Below, in pieces: positions 10,838-24,587 of a stretch of 64,000 nt of DNA (the stretch's first letter is position 1; every line of letters begins with the position of its first letter). The DNA is taken from contig NC_092463.1 in assembly GCF_047495875.1 (NCBI RefSeq), forward strand, positions 19,953,224 to 20,017,223, written 5' to 3'. Under the pieces are notes generated by a model. It saw only the letters and a list, made by a program, of their open reading frames with translations, did not search any database and was not told where the DNA came from. A program made the translations under genes and the position numbers. This DNA comes from Pithys albifrons albifrons. Lineage: Eukaryota; Chordata; Aves; Passeriformes; Thamnophilidae.

Positions 10838-13800
10838 GTAAGATATCTTGCTAAAACATCTGGATATAATTGAAAAAAAATCTGCCAAACTTTGAAGCAT
10901 CCAAGTCCTTCTTGAAGTCTGGAGCAAGAGTAGCAAACTTCAAGATATGTATAGCTCAAGAGCACTTATGCCAATTTATTAGATGAGTTGAGAGGAAAAA
11001 TGTAGTTGGCAGTTGCAGAGCAGAGTATGCAGACAGGAGGGAAATCTCTAGTCACTATGGGACAGGCTTTTATATTGTGTGGTGGGCTCTTGGCATAGGA
11101 GTCTTGCTTCATTCTCCTTGAAAAAGATGATGGAGCATTGATGGCACAGTGTGGCTACCTATGATCTGGAACCAGTTTAAGCCCTGTACTGGTTCCTGGT
11201 ACTTTAGAGGGCAATCCTAACTGCACGTCTATTGAGGATGTTGTAGATGTTTGATATTCTTCTAGAATATATGTGATCTTTACTAATTTCTGAATGAGTT
11301 GTCACTGTATAATAATAATAACAATCAGTTTTGAAATATGCCTAAAATTTTTCCAACTCATAAAGCAGAAAATTTCAAAGTAATTTAAACTATGGGGCAT
11401 TGGATGCTGCTTTTATGTCTTAAATCTTTTCAAATCTAAAGCTTTATCTGATCAATCACATTCATTTCTCAGTAACATATGTTCAGGGCCAAAAAAGCTG
11501 AAATGACATCACCAAAGTATTCTGAAGGCACAGTAGAAGCTAGAAGTAATTTCTTTCTCTTTTCATTATAGGTCATGATGATTCAGAATGGTCCATTCTG
11601 ATTCAGCTCAGATCTCTGTTCAGATTTCCAGTTTTCTAGAAGAGTTGTGCAATTTAGCATTCTTCTAAAAAGTATCCAGTGTCCAATACACTATGTAATC
11701 TCTTTTAATTTCTCCTTTCTTGGCTCTCACAAATTTCTCTTACAAATCTGTGAGGTTTGGAGTTTGAGACTTTTCAAATTCTTTGGATAAGTCCTAATTT
11801 TTCCACACTATGACATTATATGTTTAAATTTGAAATTTTGCTGCCAAGATGGAATGACTAAATGTTGGAACCAGCTACTGGCTTTCTAATTGTTTTGTAA
11901 TTTCTCTTATCATTTCCACTGCTATTGTTATTTATATTATTTACTCCTATATATTTTCCAAAACATAATATTAATTATTATCTGTCTGCAATAATTCAAT
12001 GAGTTACTCGATGCATCAAGACTGAACAGACTGCAACTGTATCTTTCATTAAAGCTTTCTCAATTCCATTGGTATGATGGATTTCTGTCACCAAACTGAA
12101 AAACTGAACAGCAGCATGTACCCTATGGCTTTTTTCTAGGCACTGACAAAAAACAATGGCTTACACATAAAAGAGCACAGAATAAGTTTCATGCCCTGAC
12201 ACCATTGCAGATTTCTGAAGCAGCATGCAATCCATATAAACATTCCTTTTATAGCTTTTCCTGAGTTCAGTGTAGGTTTTCTGTCACTCTGAAAAGAACA
12301 AGTGTGGGCAGGTGCTGTGCACTTTTCTCTTCATGGCTCTGCAGATGCTTTAAAACTTTCCTTTAATGGAACTGCACGACTGTACGTGGTAGTGCTGTGA
12401 ACACCTGGCAATTAATTAAAGCCGTGAGGTTCTGGTTTTTACATAAACCAGTCTCATACTAAGCCCCACAGAATGGAAAGCCCACATGCTGTACTATTGC
12501 CTGCACAGTCTCTTCCAACAGTAGTGCAATCATACCCCTTCAGACAGACTGACATTTCCCTCTCAGAACACTATGGGAAAAATCACCCTATCATAGGGTT
12601 TGTCATGTTTGTATATTCATCCAAGAAGGTCATGAACCTTGACTAGAGGTCTCTTGCTTCACTTTTTAGACAGATTTTAGGGTCATTACTAGCAAATATA
12701 ACTCAAATTCTTCACATTCCATTCTATAGAGCTGGCTGTTAAAGTCTTTATCTTACAGTTAGTGATAAATCAAATAATTTTATGTAAGAAAGGGCACTGG
12801 TTATCTTAATACCTACTTCCAGGACAGTAATGTTTAACTCAGTGCACTTTGATGTCACAATCACCCTTACATAGCTTGCTAACATATTAACTGAACCAGC
12901 TTTTGTGATTAATAGATACAAATTTTTAGCTCATTTTAAGGAAAAGAGTCGAACATTCTAAAAACCATATGCAGCAGAATAATACTAATTTTCTATTTGA
13001 CTAATTTATGCATTTTTCAATTTGCAGCCATAAAAATATTCCCTTTGCAAAGAAATATTTAAGACAAGAATGGGTTTGATATATTTCAATAAGATTTTTT
13101 TAAAATAAGCTCTATTACTCTTTGCACTGTGTTAGTAATGAAAATTAAATTATGCTTGACAAAATACATAGATAAATTGCTCTTAATGATCCATTACATT
13201 TAAAATTTTGCAGTTTGTTGATATAATTGTGTTGGTTTGCTTATCTACTAATATGTAGCATTAAGTAATTTCCTTTATTTCTGTCATTAGTGAGCTGGCA
13301 GCACTGTCTCATAATGTTGCAAAAGATAAAAACATTGGTGCATGTGTCTGATACTCTTTCAAACAAAAGTTCTAGAACAATGTAAAGTGTTGGGGATTTT
13401 TTGTTTGCTATGATTGTTGGCTTTAAAGAATAATGGGAATCCACCTAGTCATCTCATAATTACAGTTTGAAGATATTTTGGGAGATAATATTATGAAAAA
13501 AAAGAAAAAAGAAAAGAGAATTTAGGAAAATACTTCTTTTTTTAATTATTATTATTTAATGCTGTTAGTGTCAGAAATTTAAGCAGGTAAGCTTATTCTT
13601 CCAAAATTTCTTAATATGCAAATCTGGGAAGGATTTAAGAAATATGCATCTGAAAAGCTTAAGATAAGAGCTCACCTATTTGACTGTGTTTCTTCTATTA
13701 ATTTATGTCTAACTGAAAAGCTTTCAAAAAAACCCACCAGAAGTTTCTGTGTACCTTCGAGTTCCTAGCAACTTTCCTACCACACGAATTTACTCAGCCT

Positions 13801-15131
13801 CAGTCAGAATCACCGCTGATCTGTGAAATATTGCAGGCCCACTTATCACCAGTTCCCAGGTGACCAATCTGCAATTTTTTCATATCAGAAACAATTTTTC
13901 CTCTGGCCACTTGGATTCTACTAACATGGACTGTATATCATCAGGCAATGACAAGAACAGAGGGATTGATCTATCCTGGCATAATAAGCTTATTTTTATC
14001 TTCAACCTTGCCTTTGTAGTGGAGGAGATATTATAAGCTGTCTGAAACTTATTTGGAGATGTATACACAGAAGAAACAATTCCCAGTGGCTTCAGGGAGT
14101 AAGCTGTGTGTGCTCAAGAAAAACTCATGAAAATGTTTCATAATCTTTGCAAACAAACAAAACTTTTAACAGGAGACACGATCTGTTTCTATCCCAGAAA
14201 CTTTCTATAGATGTTCTTCTTCACAGATGAGGTGCTCAGGTAAATTGGCACACTCTGACCTGGGTTCTGGGACAATGGCTGTAATCTGTCTGCAAAAAGC
14301 CCATAGGCTGCACAGAGGTTTCATGTCAATCAGAGAAAGAAATGGAAGTTAAACAAGCACTGCTAGATTTTTGTACTTTTTTTTTCATATCCTCTGTTTG
14401 TTTAACCAGCAGGGTGTCACCAGGTGGATGTTAGTGTTCATGTACAAGGCTTTCAAAGAGATTGATGTTCACAGCAACAGCTGAGTTCATTTTCAATGTC
14501 ATTCTCTGAAAGGCTTGCTGAATAGATTCCTAAAGACAGTAATTTAATGTCTGTCTTTTTCTCTTTTATTATATTCAACCACCAAAGATGCCTATTCTTA
14601 TTTGATGACTTAAGTATCCTTGCTCAAATGTGCTCATACATTTTCAAATTCTGTTGCGGTTAGAAAAAGGAGAGAAGGAAGAATTATGACTGAGCTATGT
14701 TTGAATAGCTACTGTGGTCTTGCTGTCCTGTAACTACTGCAATGTGTTGCATTGTCTTACTGAGAGGCATGAATATCAAGAATCTTGACAGAAAAGAGTG
14801 CAGCTTCTGGAGATGTCCCTCTACCATATGTTCTCTACTATCTCCTTGTTTATTTAATGTGTGTAAGTATAGCATCCTGAGGATTAACACTTGATAGGAT
14901 TTAAATCATTTAAGAATTAAAAAGTTGCAACACTTAATGGGAATTTGATAACTATTTGCCCCAGGATAACATGTCCCAGCCAGCCTTCTTTAGAAGAATT
15001 TTTGACCTTCAGTTGTAGGTATGAGGTGAACACATATTCCTTCATTCAGATTGCAGATGGGGGGGTTAAATTGATAGAGTTGAACAATGTTTTCTGTTTG
15101 TAACATTCACCCTTTAAATGCTAAACTCTGG

Positions 15132-15216
15132 AGAAAAAACAAACAAAAACCAACCAAACAAAAAAACCAAATAAACAAAAATCAAAAATCCCAAACCAAA
15201 ACTAAACATACTAAAT
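15132..15216. repeat. A-rich low-complexity tract
   Basis: The plus strand is almost free of G and T here and consists of AAAC, AACC and AAAT words. It could be the decayed tail of a retroposon, but no body was recognised beside it. Confidence 0.7.
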
Positions 15217-18200
15217 GACATCAAAAGCCCAATAAAAAGCCTTTTATAAAACTACAGAAAATTCCTGGAAATTTGCACATTTGCAAAGATGGGATGTGGT
15301 TTTGATGCCACGGTGGAGAATCAAAAAGGTATTTTTATACCCTTGAATCAGCATCTGGAAATAAAGATAATTGAAATAGGCTGGATCCTGCATCACCAAG
15401 GGCCTCATATAAAAGTAATCAGATATTCAACAAGAACTGAACCAAAGTTTGTTAAAATCACCAAATTTTTCCATTAATGGCAATGGATTGTGGAGAAGGC
15501 ATTGAAAAGCACCGTCAATTTAACAGCAATGCCATCACCCCATTCAATATCTAAATTATTAAGTACTTCCTAAGAGATGGTACATACTAATTTCAGTGAT
15601 AAGAATTATACATCTAGTTCACAATTTGGTTTAAAGTTTCCATATTTTAATTTCACTCATTTAAATGTTATGAAATTTATATGTTTATAGCCTAGAAAGC
15701 TCCAACCTGTAACAGATTTGCCAAATATAATGTGCATTATGTCATTTTTGTCTGTATTCCTGCAGGAGACATATCCTCATTTTAGTTTTCTCAGAAATGC
15801 AGGGAATTTTTGTGAGTAGCTTTTATAAGTATCAAAAATCTGGGTGAATTTCCAAAAAAAGTGAACTAAAATCTCTATTCTAACTGGATCTGCTGCTTAA
15901 TAAAACTTCCCTTATTTTTAAAATATGAAGAAAAATGTACAGTAAAGGTGGGAGACAGCTCTGTATCCAAGGGTGATTCTGTTAAGAAGGGAATCCTCAA
16001 AGTCTAATGATCTGTTGTCAGAACTATACTCTGTGTGAGCCTCTCTTTTACTACAACCTCCAGGTTTTAGCTTTTGATGAAAGTGCAAATATGAAGAGAA
16101 AAGGTTCAGTTTCTCACTGTGTAATTTTCCTGAATTTCTTTTTTAGGTTAATTTGGGTGACTTTTTGTTTGTTTGTTTGTTTTTTGTGTGTGTTCAAGAA
16201 CTTGACTTCCTTTTTGTTCTACCCAACCCAGGCTGAGGTATGGATATTAATAACAGGATGAAATTTGCACTGTTGTGCATGTACAGAAGAGGTCAGTCTT
16301 ATAATCAAACAGTCTGAGACATTAAATTGGTGTCATTGCCTCTTCCTCCTCCAGAAAAATAAAAAATCTAACCCTAACCTTACTAAAGAGAAAATTTATT
16401 AATCTCGTGTCATAAACTGTAGACAAATATATGAAGAAATAAGACAGTATTTATTATTTTCAAAAAAAATCCTCTCTTCTAATCCTGGTAACACAGATGC
16501 ATGTCCTAAATAGTCAGAAAATCAAATATTGTTCCTGTTAATGTTTTGTTAAGCAATTTTGACAACAACTCACATTTGGCCAACTCACAAATAAAGCATG
16601 TCTTGTCCTTTGAATTGTGGATGGTTTGCACTATCCTAAGAATGACAACAATTATAGAATTTGCATGAGTCTGCCAACAGAACAGATGGCTTTGTAGGTG
16701 GAGGACAATGGAGGAAAAAGAAAGAAAAGCAATGTTCAAATGAAATCCAAAATTAAAAAAAAATCTTAACTGGATGCTGATATACACGAAAATGAAGGAC
16801 TTGATTTGAAAATGTTGCAGTGCCAGGAGAAGTAAAGATAGTGTAATGGATTGGAGATGATTTCTAAGGATAGTATGGGAAGTCAATGGCCATGCTTCTG
16901 CCATATTAAATTGTATATATTCCTTAGCCCTCTCCTGGATACAATTGTTCAGACTTATATTGTAGTAGCTCATTCAGTCCTAATGTCTATGGTGCAGTTC
17001 AGGTTTGATCATGATAGGCATGTGAAGACACAGTATGGAAAGTATACTTGTAGAAACAACTCTTAGAATGAAAATAGTGCCAAAGTGGTCAAAAAAAAAG
17101 ATTGAAATAGTTATTATAGTAATAATTTTGAATAACTGAAAAAGCTGAGGCATATTCATAGTTCCATTTCTTTTATCCTTATACTTCAGTGGCTACCTAT
17201 TCAGACAACCAACAGCAAGACATAACAAATGAATACTGGTACTGACATTTTCTAACAGCAGAAACTGTTTTTCTACCACATCTCTGATAAATGCTTCAGA
17301 ATGTACTGAACAGGAATATATCTGTGCCCTATCCACAGTCCAGGAAACAAACAGATTTCTGTGTGTATATGAAGAGCAAGACACAGGGAAGAATATGATC
17401 TGATATGACACTATGTAACGTGGAAGGCAGATACCATAGCACATCAATAGCTGAAATGCTACCTTTATTTTTTCCAAGAAATTTCAAAAGAAAGATTTTA
17501 GTAACAGAATGAACTAGATCTACAGAAATCCACATTGACCTCTCCCCACGTATGACAGACAGCAAACCTTATGCTCCTACAACCACATTTTTCAAGCTGA
17601 TGAGCTGTTCTTCTAGGACAAAGTTGAAGTTAATGTATTTTGGGACAAATGCTACTAGGTTGGTATCGTCTGAATTTCTTATCCTTTGCTGGATCCAATT
17701 CATATTTAATCCAAGTTATTGTACTTTTGTTAGTATTTATTGTAGGTGGTATTTGTCCCCTTGCTTTATTGCCACCTGCAAGTACCTCTAATTCCAGTTT
17801 GTTCTCTTGGACAACATTCTTTAAGGTTTAGTCACTCTGTATGCACACACTATCTCATTTCATTTCACCTTGCCAGGCACTTCTATATGACTGCAAAGGA
17901 TTTTTATAGAAGAGGGAGGATTTCACACTGAAGAAGGCTTTTTGTGAATTCATCCATGAAATGTTTTTTGCTATGCAGCTATATATTCACATGTAAATGA
18001 GTCATTACTGTGGCACCAGAACAAGTCACAGAAGATAAAAATAAATACACATTGTCCCAGACAAAGATTCTGTGACTTAATAGGACAAATTTTATTTGCT
18101 TAGTTTTCCATTTCTTATTGTATTTCCTTATATTCCTGTTTCTCAGTATCTTTAATTTAATTTTTTCATTTTATTTTATACTAGGAAATATATCTGGCAG

Positions 18201-18749
18201 AAATTTATGTGGAAGAAATAGATCTTGCAAATTGTGTTGAAGATTTTGACTTATCTTGGACATTTCTGGCTCCAATCAGATGTGTGTTACAGTGGCTTGC
18301 CCTTATTTCTAGATAGGCTCTATTCCCACCTTTCATGACTACTATCTTTGAACCTGACAGTTTAATAAAATATTCTTCAAGAAATCGTTGTTAAGGAGAA
18401 GAGACAAGAGAGCAAAATGGTCTAAGTGGTCTCTACTACTACTGGAGGAATGTGTTGTTTCTGTTTAACATCAAACTGTTCATGAGTGACCACACTGGTT
18501 ACAAGAAACAGATTCAAAGCCATAAGGGGCCAGTGAAATAACAGACAACATCACAATCTGAACATAGGAGGAGATCATAGAGCTGAAAACAATGACTTTC
18601 TGTGTCTCAGCTTTATACTATAGTACTAATGAGGTTTTCAATTTGTTGTTTAATATCCAGTTAGGGATAGTTAAATGCTGGCAACAGCCGATGAAAGATA
18701 TGTATATTTCTTTCATTAAGAGAAGGTGTTCCATAGACAGAAGGCGTGA

Positions 18750-18983
18750 GATGCTGTATGCATGGCTTGGCTTCGCAAATGAAGATTTTGGAAAGGCTCT
18801 TCCCGTGTGGGTGTGTCCTTCGAGGTTCACCTGCCATGGCTGAATGAGCTTGGATGGTGACAGTGAAGTCCTCAGGACTAGAACCTACAGCACCCAGTAT
18901 TCCCAGGAAGTCTCTCATCCAAGTACTAACCAGACCTGACCCTGCTCAGCTTCTGAGATCTGACAGGATTGCATGTCAGGGGG
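18750..18983 (-). mobile_element. 5S-rRNA-headed retroposon-like element (head plus shared tail module)
   Basis: On the minus strand a 5S-rRNA-like head (18982 down to 18884) is followed by about 130 bases of other sequence. The part at about 18764-18822 matches the minus strand of 8441-8500, including GCTTGGCTTCG and a C-rich CCGTGTGGGTGTG-like block. A 5S-derived head joined to an unrelated body is the structure of 5S-derived SINEs. An alternative is a 5S pseudogene inserted next to or inside an old LTR fragment. The left boundary is uncertain and no target-site duplication was identified. AmnSINE-type elements also have 5S heads, but the similarity here seems too high for so old a family. 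Confidence 0.5.
18884..18982 (-). pseudogene. 5S rRNA-derived sequence, 3' four-fifths
   Basis: Read on the minus strand it follows the vertebrate 5S rRNA gene from about nucleotide 18 to near its 3' end. Recognisable blocks include GGTTAGTACTTGGATG, GGGAATACTGGGTGCTGTAG and the AGCTGAGCAGGGTC box-A/C region. The roughly first 18 nucleotides are missing or unrecognisable. Most differences are C-to-T or G-to-A changes, many at former CpG sites, as expected of an untranscribed, ageing copy. It is not a functional 5S gene: the 5' end is absent and there is no T-run terminator directly after the 3' end. Confidence 0.85.
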
Positions 18984-20070
18984 CATTTAACTGTCTGAGA
19001 TGCTATATACAGTTCAACATGAATTGCAAGTTCTCTATACTCAGGCAAAAAACAGGGGATAAGAATCACTACAGATGCAAATCTAAAAACTCAGAAGCTT
19101 CCAATTTTCTTCTCAGTAAAAGCTGTCTTATATTTCTGTGGTAATGCACAACTGTTGAAAAGAACTCTCCATAGTGACATTCTGTTAAGACATGTACATC
19201 CAGGTTCATTTAATATCTGTCTTTAATTTGAATCTTGTAAAAAGACATTATCATAACAGATATTTTAAATCTGAAGTCTGTTCAGCCATCTGAATTACTT
19301 CATAAAATAAATCATTATATAACAGTATTATCATACTGATGTGAGGGCAAAATTCCTACAGTTATGTGGAATTTTCAGCAATTCTTTTGTTTCACACTGT
19401 GCTTAGTTTTTTTTTTTTACATTTAAAACAATAAAGAGACTGAATTAATTCTTAAGAGGTGTGAGTAGAAGTGTTTATATAACAATTTAGAGACTATAAA
19501 CATGGTTAGTCACATTCTGATCTCAATTACATTTGTGTAATATTGGAGAATTTCAATGAAGTTGAAGTAGTAGTAGAATGTCTCATAGGTTTATTTTTTT
19601 TTAGTATTGTTTTCAAAGATCAAATAAAAACAACAGTTATACTGTTTGAGTTTATTTTCTCCTCGCAACAGATAAGATCAATAAAATCCTTGTCCCATCT
19701 TAGGCCTTCAGCTCCTGTGGCTCAAATAACATGAGCATGATGGAAACCTGAACATAGTCTGCCTCAAAATTCCATCTAACTCTATGACCATAAAAAAAAT
19801 TGTATATCCTGTATGCCTACTCCTGGCCACATGACATCCCTAGAAGACTGCCTGTACATATTGATTCTTATATTCATGGATAAAGCACCAAAGACATGAT
19901 GTGTTTATACCAGTGGCTCTAGCAGCAGAAGTATACTTGAGCACAAATCAAAACCAAACATCCCTTACCCATTTATTTGTCTTTAATTTCTGATATATTC
20001 AAAAGCTATCCTGAAGCTGCCTCAACTCACTACAGTTGGTTTTGATTGATTTGGAATTTAGCACTTGTTG

Positions 20071-20086
20071 TATGTGTGTGTGCGTA

Positions 20087-20117
<31 letters not shown>

Positions 20118-20164
20118 TTATATATATATATAGATATATATATATATATACGCACACACACATA
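20071..20164. repeat. Long inverted repeat of GT/CA and AT microsatellite arms
   Basis: The left arm begins TATGTGTGTGTGCG and continues as (TA)n. After a T-rich spacer (about 20109-20119) the right arm is (AT)n ending CGCACACACACATA. The outer 14 bases of each arm (20071-20084 and 20151-20164) are exact reverse complements, including the single CG step. The arms could extrude as a cruciform or fold as a hairpin. Open frames across it on both strands are repeat translations. Confidence 0.93.
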
Positions 20165-22405
20165 TATACGTATACAAACTGAGAGTGTATTTATCATATT
20201 ATCCACATATACTTTCATATACATTACCCATTAACCCTTTTTATCTCTCTTCCTGAATCTGTACACATACTGTTTTATGTATTTCACAGCTATGACATAT
20301 GCTTTCATTGGTTTTTTTTCTTGGAGCTTGCACAAACATTAGGACAGTTAAAAGCCTGATTTTATTTAATGAAAGCAATTTTATATTTGAAAATGCACTT
20401 ATTTGAAAATCCATTCCTTAATAAACAAGCTTGTCTACAGGAATCTCAAGAATACATCTTAATTTTCTGTAAGGAAACCCTCTTCCTCTTTAAAGGTCAA
20501 GTGTTAAATGGTTAATGGCACTGATTTATAGCTAATAGTCACTTCATTTCTGTTATGGGAACTCTGAGGAGAGCCTTGGTCTCCTAGCTGTGATAAAATG
20601 TAGGTTAAGTATGCCATTTATTATTTGTCCCCTTGGGATTAATTGATCATTTGCAATGTTGATTACTTAATCATCCAAAATATTAATCAACAGACAACTA
20701 AACAATAGCCTAAATGGGTTTAATATCCATGACCAAGTGGTCACTGAAAGAAAGAAATCCACTCAGTTAAAGAGCTGACTTTGGATTCTGCTGTCAAATG
20801 CTCACTGTCAACCTCACCTCCCTACTTGCTGCTGAAAACTCAGTACCAATGTGGCATTTCACCAAAATCAGCCCTCCAAAATGCTGAAATCAGGACTTTT
20901 GCAGAGCAAATGATTGCGCTGTTTCAAAATATCATGGAAATTACACACAGTCCAGGCAATATTTTGTAACACCATCACAAGATCTTCTGTATGCATATAA
21001 ATATGACTGTAGTGCACTGCAAGCTTGTTGATCAAGGCAATAATTCAAAATAATAGTGCAATGGTAGCAAAATTCACTGTCTGATATGTGAAGAAATTCA
21101 TTATTACACATTTAAGTGTCAAAAAATTCCATTTGTACCATTTTTATTATCTTTGGTGAAGCAAATTCCTGCTTCAGACTGGCGTATTTCCTTTTGATTT
21201 TGTTAGTGAGTATTGGGAAAATTATCCTTTTATTTTAGGCTCAGCATAACTCAGAAAACAGTTTTGCTCAGCTGGCTCGGTAGACTGAAGATTTAGTGTC
21301 ATTTAGTGATCAATGAATTACTGTTGTGGCAACTGTGTACTCACATTTATTGAAAAATGGCACTCAATCACCATGTGCCTCGGTTTACTGAATAATGAAT
21401 GGGGTTTCTTATAATGATGTTACTGATGCAATTTTTGTAATGGTATCTTACCAAGTTAATAAACATGTCCTGAACTTACTTAATTATTGTATTGCTAAAC
21501 ACAATAGAACTACTGATAGCGTGTTCTGTGCTTTAGTTGATTGTAGTATGCTGTATGTATCAAACTGCAATAATTTATTACATGATGTAGTTGCCTTAAA
21601 AAGAGATAAGGACTCTTAAGGAAGAAGCACACTGGGGAGTCAGACTGCAATATGTTGCTATTTTATGTTGGCCTTGACAGTTAAAATGTTGAGTTGTTGA
21701 AACTGACATTGAAAAGAACCACAGAAAAGTTACACAGATATAAAAAGAGAGGTGATGAATTAATAGCAAAACAAATCCAGTTCCCAAGATATTGGGTAGC
21801 CAAAAGAAGCAGAAAAAAGTATAATCATATTGAATTGAAGTGATCCACTGGGTTAAACGATAGGGAAGACAATTCAACTACTTCTGCCACTCAGCAAAAG
21901 CAAGAATAACCCTTTCATGCAGAAACATTAGAGCATCAGGGTGAAATATTCAGTAAGTACACCAAACACTCAGCTGATACAGGGATTCAGTGCCCCATAC
22001 AGATATGAGGGGGAGCAAGCAATGAAAGCTAGAAAGTGATCAAGAATCTAGATTAGCATATAAAGTACCAATATATAATCAGAAAGTATGAATCAAAATA
22101 CTCAAATGCTACAAGTCACATAACAGAATAGGTTCTGGATTGCTTCACTACAGAGGAATGTGGAAACCTGAAGTAAACCCCTATGAGTAATGAACTCATG
22201 CCTAAGTCCAAAAATGAACGACTGTAATCAATGTGACAACAATGAGTCAACAGGAGTGAACTTTTCCACTCTGGTATGCCAAAGAATAGATGATTCAGAA
22301 AAAGATATTTTTAAAAAAAACTGAAATAAATTATATAATATGTATACCTCCTTCTATTTTTATACTAATTTGTTACATCCTCAGTTAGGAATTGGTGTTC
22401 CTTAC

Positions 22406-22546
22406 CTTGAGAGGTGAGAAAAGAGTGTCTGCATTGTAGTCATTTTTCCTTGTAGCATAAACTGATATTCAACAGTGCACTGGTATTCAACAGGACACTG
22501 GTCTTCCTCAGATCTTCTCCCTGATCTCTTGGCAAGCCACTTAATC
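22406..22546 (-). other. Exon-like interval, 141 bases, low confidence
   Basis: On the minus strand the acceptor-like GTGGTCTTGAAG lies before 22546 and a consensus donor (CTCAAG then GTAAGG) follows 22406. One frame is open for the full length and gives a phase-symmetric 141-base exon: IKWLAKRSGRRSEEDQ, then a repeated C-P/T-VEYQ motif, then GKMTTMQTLFSHLS. The VEYQ repeat comes from the 18-bp tandem duplication at 22466-22501. The acceptor is only moderate, and an in-frame stop sits just upstream. No partner exon or family is recognised. Confidence 0.15.
22466..22501. repeat. 18-bp tandem duplication
   Basis: Two adjacent units begin TATTCAACAG and end CACTGG, and differ at two positions. 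This is a small local duplication inside the exon-like interval on the minus strand. Confidence 0.8.
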
Positions 22547-24587
22547 CTTCAAGACCACAGTAAAATAAGAATAACTCAACTTTTATGATTTTTCCTTGTT
22601 TTGTTTTTTTTTTTTTAATAACAGATCTGTCATACTTGCACATATGGGCATGAAAATACTTGGTCTTAATGGTCTGAAGAACTAGCATGCAACCATGATA
22701 CCTGATAGCTATGACAAAAGCAATGTAGTTGTAGTATATGTGCTGATATTTGATAGCACAGAAGGGCAGTCTTGGAATATATTTGCATGTGTTGTGCATA
22801 TTCAAAAGACACTGGTGGTAAAACAGTAAATTATATCTTTGAATACAGATAAGCTTTTAGTTTTGAACATATATAGAAGTCTAGACTAGTTCTACCTAAT
22901 TAATCCTGGGGTGAATGGTTTCCTTTATCCAAACTAATGGCTTTTAGTATTATGTTAAAATGTTCAATCCCAAAATAACAAATAAAAAACCTAGTGCAAG
23001 ACTCTCCTGTGAGCAAGGACATATGAAACAGTTGAAACTCCTCTGAGCTGAGCAGCTTTTCAGGTCACAATGTGCCACACTCTTTCTGAAGAGCTGAAAT
23101 AACAAAAACTGTGGGCAGATCTGTAGGAGGTATTTACATTGGCTTTTGGTGGTAGGGACAGCCAGAGGGATAGGTGAGTGAAGTGAGCAGAAGCTTACAA
23201 AAGCAAGTCATAGTGCCCTGTCACATCAACTTGATTTGATTCAAGACTCAAAAGTATGAGAGAAGGAAAGCTATTGAAAGAGGAGGAAAGCAACCAGCTG
23301 TCCTTGCACTGGTTTCCTGGAGATGGAGATTAATTTTGTTGTTGAAATTACGTGTTCTTCTCCATTACGCTGTCTGATCAGAGCTTTTCTCTCCCTGTTA
23401 AATCAATATTGTTTAACAAACTGCTTGGGTCCTCCAGACAGAGGGGAAAATGAGTTCAGTGGAAGTATGAATTTTAATATCATGACCCAAAATTCTGAGG
23501 GTTTTGCCAGAGCTTTGAGTCAGGGCTTTTTGTGGTAATGTTTAATTTCAACCAGATCTTGTTGCTGCCTATCAAGTCAGAAAGGAATAAAGCCTTGAAT
23601 AGAACAGCAACGTACAACTGCATTAGGAAAAAAAACAAAGTATCAAATCCCAAAATATGCATAATGACATCTGCATTTGTTTGTTTATACCCCACCATGC
23701 AGATCCGGATGTGTCTTCATTTCTTCCACACTGCCAAAACACTTGAAATCCACCTGGTGGAAGAGTCTCACTGAAAAGAGTGGGGAGGTCGGGCTGACGG
23801 TGTGAGACTTGGGTATAGGTAGCAGTCTGAGAAGACTCATGGCAAGAAAACTCTGAAAATGTGTTTGAAGTGACATTGAATTTCCTCTGAACTGCTTTAT
23901 TCCTGAGCACATAGCAAGTACTATTGCTCCATCTACTCAGTGCCTTTCCAGCTAGTCAAATAAACAAGTCAGGAACACTGGAAATCAAATTTGCATCCTT
24001 CGATAAGCACTAAGAAAAAGTGTTACAATTTATTAGTGATCTGGTTAAAAGCCTTCCTTTCAGTTCCTGATACAAAATAGAGACACAAACTTAAGAAAAT
24101 CTGCCTGGGAAAATTATTTTGCAGGGGGTAAAAAGCTGTCTGCAATATAAATTATCTTTTCTTGTCTAGAGATTCACTTTCATTCTTTCCAGGGGCAATA
24201 TAAAAGAAATGGAGAGCACCACCTTCTAGAAAAGGAGGAGGGCAGCAAAATGCAAGACTGCTTGATCTATTTCTACTCTCAACTCAGAACTATCTACTGC
24301 CATAATTGGCAATAAATTTTTATTACTTCTCACTATAGCAAATCCTTTTGTGACTTTTATAGAGTTGGACAGACGGAGGCACAGAGCAAATAAAAAAACT
24401 TCAACGAAACCAAAAAACCCAAGCATAGTGCTTAAGTGCTATCAATAAGAAAAGAGTATTAGTGCCAATAATGCAAGGCCTGAAAATGTTTTTCATATTT
24501 CCCTTGAGCTGTGAAATAGAAACTTTGTTCAAATGCCACATCTTTTGCCAGGTCAGCACAAATAAAGCTTTCCTTTCTTATTTCCTT

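Larger units (their letters stand above)
8890..18749. other. Unique AT-rich sequence with minor low-complexity tracts
   Basis: There is no identified gene. It contains two candidate exons listed separately (9132-9221 minus, 10776-10837 plus), an A-rich AAAC/AACC tract at about 15132-15216, a short GTTT run at about 16162-16181, and a two-unit telomere-like CTAACCCTAACC near 16369. A 155-codon minus-strand frame at 16506-16973 has no recognisable feature and is treated as chance. Confidence 0.4.
18984..24587. other. Unique AT-rich sequence
   Basis: No gene was recognised apart from the low-confidence exon at 22406-22546. It holds the large AT/GT inverted repeat at 20071-20164 and an 18-bp tandem duplication at 22466-22501. 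Small open frames elsewhere have no splice or family support. Confidence 0.4.

Noticed and set aside
16367..16380. Second interstitial telomere site
   Set aside because: Only two telomere units are present, which is expected by chance in this much sequence.
16506..16973. 155-codon minus-strand open frame, the longest outside repeats and simple tracts
   Set aside because: It has no recognisable domain, and its composition is typical of chance frames in AT-rich DNA (Ile, Leu, Phe, His, Cys). No splice or promoter context was found.
18884..18982. Functional 5S rRNA gene
   Set aside because: The 5' part is missing, many positions have changed, and there is no terminator. It is a retroposed or degenerate copy.
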